A stretch of DNA of 35,370 nt, taken from positions 1 through 35,370 of the IMG/VR virus record IMGVR_UViG_3300033153_003685, one strand, 5' to 3'. Origin of the DNA: a virus. A program made the translations under genes and the position numbers. Below, in pieces: positions 1-8,633 of this stretch. Under the pieces are notes generated by a model. The model had not been told where the DNA came from. It saw nothing but the letters and a program-made list of their open reading frames with translations, and did not search any database. The number at the start of each line of letters is the position of its first letter. Position 1 is the stretch's first letter.

Positions 1-1806
1 TGTTAAGTCGGTGAAGGCGCGGAAGCTCGCTTCGTCAATCGGACTCTTCGCATCTTGGAAGGTCCAATTATGGTCGCTCGAAAGCCACGTTGTTGGAATA
101 CTGAGCTTCTGCTCCTGAAGCTCGCAAGCCGTCAGGTTGACTGTCCCGCCTACGCCGGTCAGGCCGGCGTCAACCAAAATGTCGAAGCCGGATGTCGAGT
201 CAAAGCGGACGCTCGTCCATTGTACGTTGGCAGTGTCGTCTGTGACGTGAAGACCGTTAACGCAATTAAACAGCGCGGATGAGCGCATGATGACCGTGGC
301 ATCGGCACATAGTACCGCGTCGCCTACTGTCGGGCTTCCTACATTAACGTCGTTGAGCTGAAGGCGAGCGCCCACGCTTGCGTTGATGGCCTGATTGATG
401 AGGCCGCCCCCTGGGACGTGTAGCCCGGTTAGCGCGAGGATGCCGGTGTTGGTACACTTAACAAGGGCGTCGAAGTCTCCACCAACATAGCGAAACTCGG
501 TGATGATAATCTTGCCCGTTCCGTTGTGATGAAAGCCAACGCTGGTCAAGTCGGTCCCGGTTGCCATCGCGTTATATAGATAACATAACCCCGCGCCACC
601 GTATGCGAATCCGGCAAACCCGATAGGTACTGTCACTCCGATGCTGTGAACATAGCAACCGTCATTAAGGGTCACGACGTCAGAGCCAATCCCGGAGCCG
701 GTAATGATGACGCGCTGCGGTCCGCCGATTCCAATCAGAGAGATTCCGGTTGTGACGGTAACATCTTCTGGGTAGCTGCCGGGATAGACGTGGACCGCAT
801 CGCCAGGGACGGCGGCGCCAAGCGCTGCGACGATGGTAAGATAGGGCAAGTCGAGTTGCCCGCTGACCGCTGTTCCATCGTTGCCGTTAATGGCGTCTAC
901 ATATAAAAGGTTGCCAGTTGGCAGAGCTGCCGCGGGCGCAGCCGTCCCGACAAGCGTGGCGCCGACTCGCTTAAGGAACTCGCCATCAGCCACCGCGCCA
1001 AGCGTCATCGACGTTGGTCCGCTCGTCTCGGTGACCGCTTGCACAACTGCGGAGCCTGGTCCCCAGCTCCCGCCAAGGTCGCCGCTAGGGCTCATTCCTT
1101 GAACTAGCCCGCCGACTCGCTGAAGGACTTCGGTGTTTGCTACCGCGCCCATCGCCATCGGGCTAGGCCCGCTAGATTCGGTCAAGCCAACGACGGACGG
1201 ATTCGGATAGACTCCCGAAAGCTGGCCACCGGCAGGCCCGGCTGGCACTGCGCCCGCGAGCGGGTCAACGGTGAAGACCAGCGGCGTGACGTTGAGCGTC
1301 ACCGGGTCAAGCGTGGTGAGGATGAAGTAGCTTTCAAAGTTGCTGACGCCTTCGCCAACATAGAGCGTCATCCCGTTGGACACTTCGCCCTGCTCGTTGG
1401 CGCTCGGCCCGCGTTGCATAATCCAAGGCGAGCCAGCGTCGCCAATCTGAGTCAGGACATAGATGCCGTTGTCCTGGCCAGTCGGCTGGTCCTTAATCAA
1501 GACTCGCTCGCCCAGCGCAAGATTGACGACGCCGTCAATCCCAGCGGCATTGATTGAGCCATTAGCGTTAGCCGTCAGCGTGTCGTCCGTGCGAGTTGCC
1601 GCAAACGCCGCCGTGGTAGCAACGCGCGCCGACTTCTTCCAGTCGGACGTGACGCCATCGCCCACGGAGATGTCTACCTGTTTTGTGAGCGGGTTATAGG
1701 CTACATCGGCGCCCTTTAAATTCCACTCTTTAACAGTCGGCTGGACCTCAATCCCGCTGTCATAAATGCGTTGACCCGTCAGGTCGTCAATCCAGTTGCT
1801 TGCCAT
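1..1806 (-). CDS. Tail fibre / tailspike protein, 3' end missing
   Basis: The frame starts at ATG 1806 and stays open to the left edge (602 codons), so the C-terminus is outside the window. An AAGG lies 8 bases before the start. Residues of about 70-160 resemble a repeat common in phage fibres (RVLIKDQ, NGIYVLTQ, then a PW and a G-rich stretch). From about residue 300 the sequence reads LLYVDAINGNDGT, PYLTIVAAL and VYPGSYPEDV, typical of the entry into a pectate-lyase-like right-handed beta-helix. It is last in the tail operon, 9 bases after the previous gene. Role inferred: host surface binding or polysaccharide degradation. Fibre identity is fairly sure; enzymatic activity is not. Confidence 0.8.
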   Translation of the reverse strand, partial: MASNWIDDLTGQRIYDSGIEVQPTVKEWNLKGADVAYNPLTKQVDISVGDGVTSDWKKSARVATTAAFAATRTDDTLTANANGSINAAGIDGVVNLALGERVLIKDQPTGQDNGIYVLTQIGDAGSPWIMQRGPSANEQGEVSNGMTLYVGEGVSNFESYFILTTLDPVTLNVTPLVFTVDPLAGAVPAGPAGGQLSGVYPNPSVVGLTESSGPSPMAMGAVANTEVLQRVGGLVQGMSPSGDLGGSWGPGSAVVQAVTETSGPTSMTLGAVADGEFLKRVGATLVGTAAPAAALPTGNLLYVDAINGNDGTAVSGQLDLPYLTIVAALGAAVPGDAVHVYPGSYPEDVTVTTGISLIGIGGPQRVIITGSGIGSDVVTLNDGCYVHSIGVTVPIGFAGFAYGGAGLCYLYNAMATGTDLTSVGFHHNGTGKIIITEFRYVGGDFDALVKCTNTGILALTGLHVPGGGLINQAINASVGARLQLNDVNVGSPTVGDAVLCADATVIMRSSALFNCVNGLHVTDDTANVQWTSVRFDSTSGFDILVDAGLTGVGGTVNLTACELQEQKLSIPTTWLSSDHNWTFQDAKSPIDEASFRAFTDLT

Positions 1807-1815
1807 GATTCGGCC

Positions 1816-2415
1816 TTACTTGCGGAAGCGCTCGATGAGCAAGTTGTAGGGGCTCATCAGGTCAAGTTGGTGAGGAAAGGCGCCGAGCATTCCAACGGCA
1901 AGCTGGAGCCTGAAGGCCGGCGCCATCGCTGCAGTTACAACGGTTGTCGAGCAGATGGTGGCCTGAACTTGCGTGGCCGGCTCGGTCGGGTCAAGCGTAT
2001 GGCTCCAGCCATCCAAGGGAGCTCCTGTGGCCTGAATGCCGAAGAAGACGCTGAACGGGTTTCCCACAATCGTCGTTTTATCAAACCGGATGGCGCCGGT
2101 AATCTTGATGATGTCGCCAATCTCCAGGTCTTCGATGATGAAATCAATGACCGTCGAATACTCAATGCTAGTGCCTGGCGCAGCGAGAGACTCAACGATG
2201 AGAATGTTTGGCGGGCTTCCAACTGCCGCATAAAGCGGCGCAGCCGTAGCGACGTTTTCCGGGTAGCTTAGAATCTGCCGGTTGAACAGGTAGCGGCTTC
2301 GGTCGGTGACTTCGCCAAAGGCCCCATTCACGGATGAAGCATTAGCCACGTCGCCATCATCTGGGACCGTGACCGTTGGGCTAAAGGTATCGGTTTCGGG
2401 AATTATATGCGCCAT
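1816..2415 (-). CDS. Baseplate- or fibre-associated tail protein of unknown function
   Basis: A 199-residue protein with no family I recognise. It is rich in beta-forming and small residues (TVTVPDDGD, NILIVESLAAPGTSIEY) and has no signal peptide, membrane segment or catalytic motif. It lies between the gp48-like baseplate protein (3-base gap) and the fibre gene (9-base gap). In Mu-type tails this slot holds the fibre or fibre-attachment proteins. I infer a structural role linking fibre to baseplate, or a short second fibre. An assembly chaperone is less likely because chaperones normally follow the fibre gene. Confidence 0.55.
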   Translation of the reverse strand: MAHIIPETDTFSPTVTVPDDGDVANASSVNGAFGEVTDRSRYLFNRQILSYPENVATAAPLYAAVGSPPNILIVESLAAPGTSIEYSTVIDFIIEDLEIGDIIKITGAIRFDKTTIVGNPFSVFFGIQATGAPLDGWSHTLDPTEPATQVQATICSTTVVTAAMAPAFRLQLAVGMLGAFPHQLDLMSPYNLLIERFRK

Positions 2416-2418
2416 GAA

Positions 2419-3180
2419 TCAGACCTTGATAATGCCGCCCCAATAATCGAGGCTGGCGATGTTATACGGAGCTGGAGAGCCCCATGATTTGAATGCGTAC
2501 TTTGGGCCCCAGAAGTGACCGATGGGCCACTTTACCACGCCATTAGCCCACGTGCCGGTGCCCCAATTAAACAGGCCCCAGATGTTAGTGTCCCAAGCTA
2601 GGATGATGTCTACGCCAATCTCGTGGGCGCTTTTCCACTTGCGGAGAATCTTGAGAATAGCGAATATATCCTCTTGAGTTGCTGAGCTTCCCCAAGTGTA
2701 ACCGCCCGTTCCCCAACTGCCATAGACCGGGCCGCCCCAGGTTGCCACGTCCCAATTGGGCGGGTCAGTTATCACGAGCCACCAGCGGGACCAATGCGTG
2801 GAATTGGGGTCAGCGTTCCAGAAGTAGTTTGGCACCAGCGTGATGTTTGCCGCAGGGATTCCAAACGGGGCCAGCGCATTCTGGGCAAAGAGAACGGTCG
2901 CCGCTTCGCCCCACAAATCCCAAGCGTCAAATAGGCGCTCGCGATATTCCGCGTCCGTCTCTGGCGGCGTGCGAGCTATGCCGCGCTCGTCACCAATGGA
3001 CGGCAGCGCATCATCGGGCGAAGTGCTCTCCTTTAGCCAGGGCGCCCGCAGCGCTTCTGACGCGCCTTCCATAACGAGGTCGGCGGCCAGCCCTTCGGTG
3101 ACGCCAACAAAGCGCTCTCCGAAGAAGCGCCGAAGCCACGACGGAGAAAGCTCCGCGGCAAATTCTCGAAAGTTGGTCAT
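2419..3180 (-). CDS. Mu gp48-like baseplate protein (tail protein I family)
   Basis: This 253-residue protein follows the baseplate J protein with a 4-base overlap, the position of Mu gp48 / P2 gpI, which join baseplate wedge to fibres. The N-terminal half (LSPSWLRRFFG, AEYRERLFDAWDLWGEA) looks like the helical part of this family. The C-terminal half is strikingly rich in Trp and Gly, with repeated short WG motifs (ATWGGPVYGSWG, FNWGTGTWANG, HFWGPKYAFKSWG) that could form beta repeats contacting the fibre. Assignment rests on gene order and composition more than on motifs. Confidence 0.65.
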   Translation of the reverse strand: MTNFREFAAELSPSWLRRFFGERFVGVTEGLAADLVMEGASEALRAPWLKESTSPDDALPSIGDERGIARTPPETDAEYRERLFDAWDLWGEAATVLFAQNALAPFGIPAANITLVPNYFWNADPNSTHWSRWWLVITDPPNWDVATWGGPVYGSWGTGGYTWGSSATQEDIFAILKILRKWKSAHEIGVDIILAWDTNIWGLFNWGTGTWANGVVKWPIGHFWGPKYAFKSWGSPAPYNIASLDYWGGIIKV

Positions 3181-4322
3181 ACGCTGATATAGCTCGGCGT
3201 GATTGCCGATACGGTCATGATGTCAAATGCACCGATGTTGACGTTTCCGGGCGGCAGGCTCAGCACAATTTGCTGGACGCCAACGATGGCGGTCATCGCG
3301 CCAATGGCCTCCGAATAGACGAACTCGCCAAGCAAAGCCACGGCAAACGACGTGCCGCCAATCGGCAGTCCGTTGACGTAATTGGTAAGCGCTTGCTCCA
3401 CGGCTGATTGGGTCACCGCGTTATTAAGCGCCGCTGTTATATAGCAAGTATACTGGAACAATTGCGGCTGAGCCGCTGCGGCAAAGACGGTTACCTGAGC
3501 TGTCGGGTTTCTGATTCTGTCCGCTTCGGTCTGAGCGTTGACAACGTCCGTCGCGCCGCTGACTCCGCTAGGCCCAGCGATATAGATGTGAAGCGTTCCG
3601 GGTCCAGCCGGATTGCTGTCGTCTACTTTAATCCGCGCCGCTCCAGGGACGGCAGTGCGGATGAAATTGATGTATCGGTCTGCCGGGTCCGATGGGCTGA
3701 GCGTTGCCCACTTCGTTGTATTGCGGGAGCGGAGCGCGGCGTCCGTTTCCTCGTTGACCCCTTGCTGAGTTATCCACGTGGAGCTTGGCGCGATGGCATC
3801 GTTTGAGCAAGTGACGCCAGCGAGCGGAGTGGTCAGAATGAATATGGTTCCGTTTGCTACGTTAGCGTCAGCGCCGGGGGTCTCCGCTTGAATCGTGACA
3901 ACGAGCGAGCCGCTGGCCGGTATGGTGCCGGCTGTCGTGTTGCGGTAGGTCCTGCCGTCCGCATCGCTAGCCACAATCTGGCCGGCCAAGATGGCGTGTG
4001 GCGGGCCAACTGCGGCGCCCGTCAGAGTCAGGTTTCCAAGCGTGGAGACTGCGGCAATTCTGGTGTTATCATAATGCGAGTAACTGAAGGCGGTCAGCGC
4101 GTCGCCCTCGCTTGTGTCGTTGAATCCGAGCCGGCTGATAGCGTCAACGCCAAGCGTCAGATTGCTGTAAACGCTTGCGAACATCTCGATGAGCGTTAGC
4201 TGGACGCTGCCGCTCTGCCAGCTCGTTGCGCCAAAGCCAAGCGACGCCAGCTCGGTGATGAGAAACGTCAGCGCCTCGGCTTGTGTAACCGGCGTCCGCA
4301 GCTGTGAGAGATTCAAAGGCAT
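3177..4322 (-). CDS. Baseplate wedge J-like protein (Mu gp47 family)
   Basis: 381 residues, the usual size for baseplate J / Mu gp47. Recognisable features are the N-terminal helical region, a beta-rich core with the family-typical TPGADANVANGTI and GVTCSNDA segments near residues 145-175, and NEETDAALRSR followed by a PGAARIKV stretch. The wedge protein trimerises or dimerises around the tail hub and drives baseplate opening at sheath contraction. It abuts the gp46-like gene upstream by 1 base and overlaps the gp48-like gene by 4 bases, as in Mu and P2. Confidence 0.88.
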   Translation of the reverse strand: MPLNLSQLRTPVTQAEALTFLITELASLGFGATSWQSGSVQLTLIEMFASVYSNLTLGVDAISRLGFNDTSEGDALTAFSYSHYDNTRIAAVSTLGNLTLTGAAVGPPHAILAGQIVASDADGRTYRNTTAGTIPASGSLVVTIQAETPGADANVANGTIFILTTPLAGVTCSNDAIAPSSTWITQQGVNEETDAALRSRNTTKWATLSPSDPADRYINFIRTAVPGAARIKVDDSNPAGPGTLHIYIAGPSGVSGATDVVNAQTEADRIRNPTAQVTVFAAAAQPQLFQYTCYITAALNNAVTQSAVEQALTNYVNGLPIGGTSFAVALLGEFVYSEAIGAMTAIVGVQQIVLSLPPGNVNIGAFDIMTVSAITPSYISV

Positions 4323-4714
4323 CAGGGTTGCTCCAGTATTTCCACGGTCAGGTCGTTGACTGATAGCACTAGCACAAATGGCCCGTCGCTCGCTGTTAGC
4401 TCTAGGCTAATCAGCAAGGTGCCTTGCTGCGCCGTCCCAAGCTCGCCAAAGTCAAGCGCTACCTTCACGTCGTTGACTCGCTCATCCTTCAGCGCTTCGT
4501 TTTCAATAGCTAGCGCGGTGATTTCTCGCGCCTCGATTCCATTAAGCCGGCTTCGGATGTCGGTCCCGTAGTCCGTATCATAGAACAGCGTGCCGCGAGC
4601 CGTCGAGATTCGGCGCGCGATGTTCTCCGCTAGGCATCGGTTGCCGCTAGTCGCCTGCGATAAGTTGGCGTTAATATCATCAACGCAGGCAAAGTCTGTT
4701 CCGAGATTGCTCAT
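4322..4714 (-). CDS. Baseplate wedge protein, gp25/gpW-like (Mu gp46 position)
   Basis: A 130-residue protein with the gp25-like features: RRISTARGTLFYDTDYGTDIR near residues 35-55, followed by helix and a beta-rich C-terminus ending VNDLTVEILEQP. Proteins of this family link the wedge to the tail hub and nucleate sheath assembly. It sits between the spike gene (4-base overlap) and baseplate J (1-base overlap), which is the conserved Mu/P2 order and supports the call more than sequence alone. Confidence 0.75.
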   Translation of the reverse strand: MSNLGTDFACVDDINANLSQATSGNRCLAENIARRISTARGTLFYDTDYGTDIRSRLNGIEAREITALAIENEALKDERVNDVKVALDFGELGTAQQGTLLISLELTASDGPFVLVLSVNDLTVEILEQP

Positions 4715-5256
4715 GCTTTTAGCTTATCGTTTCCAGTTGTGATGACGCCGGCGATTGGCAGTCCAGCGAACCCGGGCGGCGGAGGGTTTGGTGGGACGGG
4801 TGGAGCTGGAAGGGGCGAATATACGCCCGGCACTCCAAAGACGTCCGGCGCATAGTAAACCACGAACGTCCCGGGGTCTTGGACCAGATAGCCGCCTATC
4901 GTCGAATCATCCACCCGCGCGATGCTCTGGCTTCCATTGTCGAAGGTGAGAAGGTCCGCGCCGCCTTCAGGCTCCCAGCTCGCGAGATAGGGGCGGGACG
5001 GGTCGCCAGCCTCAAAGCCAACAAGACATCGCGCGCCAACTGGGATTTCGTATCTGTAGCCCGGCGCTCCGTTGCGCAATTCAACGAGCCCGATGCCCGT
5101 GCCCCTCACCGCCTCATCGTCGGGCAAGACTTCAACGCGTCCGTCCGCCCCTTGGTCAACAACGGTCGAGGGGTACAGACCGAAATAGGTCAGCCGCCTG
5201 CCAAGATAAGCGTCTATGAATGCGGCCAAGCCGGCCTTTATGCGGTCAAGGTTCAT
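4711..5256 (-). CDS. Baseplate spike protein (Mu gp45 / P2 gpV position)
   Basis: 181 residues. The N-terminus is helical, followed by an OB-fold-like segment (TVVDQGADGRVEVLPDD, then IPVGARCLVGFEAGDPSRPYLASWEP near residues 75-95), the usual signature of phage spike proteins. The C-terminal part contains a proline-rich run (LPAPPVPPNPPPPGF, residues about 148-162) instead of a long beta-helix, so the needle is short. It would form the trimeric membrane-piercing tip beneath the hub. Overlaps of 4 bases on both sides tie it to the gp44- and gp46-like genes. No iron-binding HxH tip motif is visible. Confidence 0.75.
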   Translation of the reverse strand: MNLDRIKAGLAAFIDAYLGRRLTYFGLYPSTVVDQGADGRVEVLPDDEAVRGTGIGLVELRNGAPGYRYEIPVGARCLVGFEAGDPSRPYLASWEPEGGADLLTFDNGSQSIARVDDSTIGGYLVQDPGTFVVYYAPDVFGVPGVYSPLPAPPVPPNPPPPGFAGLPIAGVITTGNDKLKA

Positions 5257-5894
5257 AGATAATAGATATGTTGGCGCACGGAGCCAGAGGAGATGGACGT
5301 GGTGACGTAGCTCACGGAGAAGCCATCGAGCGCGGTGGCCGGCGCGACTAGCGCCGAGGTATCTGGCGCAATCGTCAGCGCCCCATTTGCCGCGTCATTT
5401 TCGACGAGCGTATAAGTCACTTCCACGGCTGGAAATTCCTGAGCACCAAAGAAGACTTCACCCGCCCTCGTCACTCGCCAGATGTCTCCGGTGTAGTCTG
5501 CAATCTGGCTGAGCGCGTGGCTAGCTGCGCCGCGGGAGCGTACCCACGCGGGCACCACGGCCCCTGTGAGGTCGCGCGAGCCTGAATCCGCACTAGCGCC
5601 CGCTCCGCTCAAAACGTCGCTTAGCGGCAAAGCTAGCGGACAAGAGATGTAGCTTTTCGCGGCTAGCACTGTGGCCAACTTTCCCGCTCCTCCCGTAATG
5701 CGGCCCAACCATCTGCCGCCATCGAGCCCGCCGCGCTGGACGACGCCAGAGAAGGTGACGCCATCGAGCGAAAGCGTCACCGGGCCGGCTATGTCCTCCG
5801 CTGAGTCAGCCTCCAGCTCGGCGTGCCAGACGCCCACGGAGGGCTCGTATAGCGTGCCGCTGATAACCGCGAAGCCTTCAAGCTCATAGGTCAT
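5253..5894 (-). CDS. Small baseplate hub protein (Mu gp44 position)
   Basis: 213 residues, beta-rich, in the slot of Mu gp44 / P2 gpD, between the adaptor-like gene and the spike gene. Segments such as VTFSGVVQRGGLDGG and WRVTRAGEVFFGAQ suit a hub domain that sits on the spike and joins tube to baseplate. It is markedly shorter than Mu gp44 (about 380 residues by my recollection), so domains may be missing or moved to the neighbouring protein. Called on position and composition; no catalytic motif seen. Confidence 0.6.
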   Translation of the reverse strand: MTYELEGFAVISGTLYEPSVGVWHAELEADSAEDIAGPVTLSLDGVTFSGVVQRGGLDGGRWLGRITGGAGKLATVLAAKSYISCPLALPLSDVLSGAGASADSGSRDLTGAVVPAWVRSRGAASHALSQIADYTGDIWRVTRAGEVFFGAQEFPAVEVTYTLVENDAANGALTIAPDTSALVAPATALDGFSVSYVTTSISSGSVRQHIYYL

Positions 5895-5897
5895 CAG

Positions 5898-6524
5898 CTA
5901 GCCCCATAAGATGTTGGCGATTAAGTTGGCCGCCTTGCCGGGGTCCGTCAGAGCTTCCTTGCCGATGTCGAGCGCCGAATCTAGGAAATCCTTGGGAGCC
6001 TCATCCTCGAAGCCGCCGCCCTGCTCTTGCTCTGGGCCAAGAGCTTCGCCACCAAACGTGCCGGCCCCGCGCTTGATTGGCGCCGGCTTTGGTATCCACT
6101 CAATTGCGCTCATGCTAATGGTCATGACTCCGCTGGAGCGGTCAAGCTCTGGAAAGCCAATCTGGCTTATATAGATGGCGCTGATTCCCAGCGCGTTACA
6201 CTGTGGGTGAACAATCTCGGTCGGTGTCCTCACTCCACCTTTTCGCTTCGGATGAATCAGCGGGAGCAGTTCGTTGAATTTCTTCCAGTGCTCGGCGGTC
6301 CAAAGACGAAGGCTTATGCTAATCTTCGCCGGGTCCATGCCGTTGTCTTTCAACGTGCCGCCGTCCTTGCCTTTCGTCTTCTTAACGTCAATCCGACGCT
6401 TGACGCCAGACCCTGAAATCTCCGCAAGCCCTGGCCAGATATTGCCCGCCATCAGTAGGCGGTCCCATTGGTCCTGACCTTGCCCGCTGTCATTCCAAAA
6501 CGGAGTGTAGACGGGCTCGGTCAT
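5898..6524 (-). CDS. Tail protein between tape measure and hub, possible LysM-like adaptor
   Basis: 208 residues. The central part (IWPGLAEISGSGVKRRIDVKK, then a GTLKDNGMDPAKISISLRLW segment and WTAEHWKKF) resembles small tail proteins that follow the tape measure in compact myoviruses. The C-terminal 50 residues are acidic and low in complexity. Mu has the much larger gpN here. It overlaps the tape-measure gene by 4 bases and lies 3 bases before the hub gene. Inferred role: connecting the tape-measure end or tube to the baseplate hub. The exact family is not recognised. Confidence 0.5.
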   Translation of the reverse strand: MTEPVYTPFWNDSGQGQDQWDRLLMAGNIWPGLAEISGSGVKRRIDVKKTKGKDGGTLKDNGMDPAKISISLRLWTAEHWKKFNELLPLIHPKRKGGVRTPTEIVHPQCNALGISAIYISQIGFPELDRSSGVMTISMSAIEWIPKPAPIKRGAGTFGGEALGPEQEQGGGFEDEAPKDFLDSALDIGKEALTDPGKAANLIANILWG

Positions 6525-8443
6525 CCACCAATCTCCACGGCCATTTGCTCGAAGGCTGACGCCATCTCCATTAGCTGCATTCGCTTGACCATTCGCGCCG
6601 TGTCCTCCGCGCTCTGGGCTTCGGTGACGTTGAAAGTGTTCGAGTTGTTTTGTGTGACGTTGGCGCCGCCGCCTCCGAGTGATGGCGTCACCGCGCTGGC
6701 GCTCATCGCTGGAATGCTTGCACCAACATCGGCAAAGCCCTCCTCATAGCCGAGCGCTGACATGGCTCCCATATTCTCGAACACCTTGGACGGTGACGAG
6801 ATGCCGAGCGCGCCTTTTGCGGCGTCGATTCCGCTGCTCACTACGCCAGTGATTGCGCTCACCACTGCGCCGGCGGCGGCTTTGATGCCCTCTACGAGCC
6901 CTGCCATCATGTCGCCGCCGAGACCCATGAAGCCCGCCGCAAATTCTTTGATGGCATTCCAGGCAGCCGAAAAGGCGCTGCCAATAATTGAGCCGAGCGC
7001 CATCAGTGGGCCAACTGTGCTCTCTATTCCGAAGACAATCGCATCCCATAACATACCGAAGGCATTCCACAAGATGATCACCGGCGCTGCGGCTATGGCT
7101 AGCGCCACGGCTATGGCTGCACCTGCCGCCAAAACCACCACGCCCAAAACCTTAAACATCGTTATCATCGCGCTAACTGGTCCCGCCGTTATTCCCATGT
7201 CGGCAAGCTTGTCGGTTGTTGCTTCGGTCGCTTGCGCCGCGCTTGCCATTAAGCCAACGAGGCCGGCCGTGGCCTTGGCTATCAGCTTGATGGCGGGCCA
7301 GGCTTGCGCCGCAGACCGGGCGAGCATTCCGAAGCCTTCAACCATATCGGCCATCAGATTCTTGGCGCCTTCGCTCTTGCTCCACGCCATAATCTCCTCA
7401 ACGATTGGGCCGAATGCCTTGCGGATTGACGGGAGCACCTTTTGAGCGAACTCGATGAAGGCGCCTTGTCCAGCGGCCTTCATCTTGCCCCACATGCCGG
7501 ACAGTGTTTTGGTCGCCTTGATTCCAGCGTCGCCAAGATTGTCGATGTGGAGCTTCTGCATGACTGCGGCCTTGATGGCCTTTAACCCCATGGCGGAGGT
7601 AATCTTGCCGGCCTGCATCATCTTCATAATTTGCTTCGGCGTCTTATTGAGTTGCTTGCCGAGAGCATCATAGACCAGCTTCATGCTTATCCCGCGTTCG
7701 GCTAGCTGCATCATCTCCTCGCCCGCAAGCTTGCCCTTGCTCTTAATTTGAGTCATCGCCGTGATGATGCCCTGGGTGGCCTCCGCTCCCATTCCGAGCG
7801 CCTTCATGTCGGCGGCCATCTTCACGACATCGGTCGCTTCGCTCAGGCTAAACTGCATCGCGAGAAGCTTCTTGAACTGGTCCGTTGTTTCCATAACGTC
7901 CAGCCCATAGGTCTTCGAGAGCTTGATAGCCCTCGCCATCGCCGCATTTCCTTTCTTGACTCCACCGGCAACGAAACTGAATCCCATGCGGGTCTTCTCA
8001 ACCCATGCCGCCATCTTAATCGTTGCCCCAACAAACTTGACCATGGCCGCAGCCGCAGCCTTTATAGCGGACACGATTAGGGCAATCGCTGCCGCTGCGG
8101 CCCCAGCCTTCAGCGCCATGCTACCCAATGCCGAGCCCATGCCACCAGTCGCGCCCGCCGAGGCGCGTTGATAGCCAATGTTCTTCATCATCTCCTTGGC
8201 GCGGCTGTTGGCGTGTTTTGTTCTCGACTTGTTGAACCTAGCCGCAGAGGACTCGCTAGCCTTGGTCGCCTGCTTTGCCTTGTCGGCGGCCTTGCTAATC
8301 TTCCGCATGGCGCGAGCCAAGGCATCAAAGTCCTTCTTCGATGTTTGGGCGGCGCGGCCAATCTTCTCGACGGCCGCGGAAGCTTTCTTGGCTGGACCAC
8401 TGACCTTCTCGGTCAATTTAACGGTTAGTTCGACGCCGGCCAT
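6521..8443 (-). CDS. Tape measure protein
   Basis: 640 residues, the longest tail gene. The N-terminal 110 residues are charged and coiled-coil-like (KKASAAVEKIGRAAQTSKKD). Ala-rich hydrophobic segments lie near residues 110-145 and 400-465, followed by a Gly/Ala-rich region and ALGISSPSKVFENMG near residue 550, a C-terminal motif typical of tape measure proteins. It sets tail length and probably helps DNA cross the inner membrane. At 640 residues the tail should be short for a myovirus. It follows the chaperone gene and overlaps the end of its frameshifted extension by 26 bases. Confidence 0.9.
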   Translation of the reverse strand: MAGVELTVKLTEKVSGPAKKASAAVEKIGRAAQTSKKDFDALARAMRKISKAADKAKQATKASESSAARFNKSRTKHANSRAKEMMKNIGYQRASAGATGGMGSALGSMALKAGAAAAAIALIVSAIKAAAAAMVKFVGATIKMAAWVEKTRMGFSFVAGGVKKGNAAMARAIKLSKTYGLDVMETTDQFKKLLAMQFSLSEATDVVKMAADMKALGMGAEATQGIITAMTQIKSKGKLAGEEMMQLAERGISMKLVYDALGKQLNKTPKQIMKMMQAGKITSAMGLKAIKAAVMQKLHIDNLGDAGIKATKTLSGMWGKMKAAGQGAFIEFAQKVLPSIRKAFGPIVEEIMAWSKSEGAKNLMADMVEGFGMLARSAAQAWPAIKLIAKATAGLVGLMASAAQATEATTDKLADMGITAGPVSAMITMFKVLGVVVLAAGAAIAVALAIAAAPVIILWNAFGMLWDAIVFGIESTVGPLMALGSIIGSAFSAAWNAIKEFAAGFMGLGGDMMAGLVEGIKAAAGAVVSAITGVVSSGIDAAKGALGISSPSKVFENMGAMSALGYEEGFADVGASIPAMSASAVTPSLGGGGANVTQNNSNTFNVTEAQSAEDTARMVKRMQLMEMASAFEQMAVEIGG

Positions 8444-8633
8444 GGTTCTTCGTTTTCAAATATGCTCTTGAGAATGCTCGTGCGATGTCGTGAAATTCAG
8501 CGTGGAGAAGCGCGCCTTCGACGGCCAAGCTGGTCGGCTCGTCCGAATCGTTTCGGTCGCAGTATTGGAAAGCCAGCAACGCGCGGGCGGCGTAATAAAG
8601 GTTCTTCTTAGCCCGCTCGAAGCCGGCTACCCT
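8418..8633 (-). CDS. Frameshift extension of the tail assembly chaperone (-1 frame)
   Basis: The chaperone's zero frame ends GTG AAA AAA GGG TAG (8641-8627). In the -1 frame an open stretch of 71 codons starts AGG GTA GCC within the A6G3 run and ends at TAA 8420-8418, inside the tape-measure start. The translation is protein-like (FERAKKNLYYAARALLAFQY, LLHAEFHDIARAF). There is no good start codon or ribosome site of its own. Tail chaperone genes ahead of the tape measure commonly make a longer form by programmed frameshifting. The site is not a textbook X-XXY-YYZ heptamer; the peptidyl Lys-tRNA could slip AAA to AAA. The fusion would be about 182 residues. Confidence 0.72.
   Translation of the reverse strand, partial: RVAGFERAKKNLYYAARALLAFQYCDRNDSDEPTSLAVEGALLHAEFHDIARAFSRAYLKTKNHGRRRTNR

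Noticed and set aside
6762-8471. Several plus-strand open frames opposite the tape measure gene
   Set aside because: Ala-rich composition of the tape-measure gene leaves the reverse strand open by chance; no motifs or operon structure.
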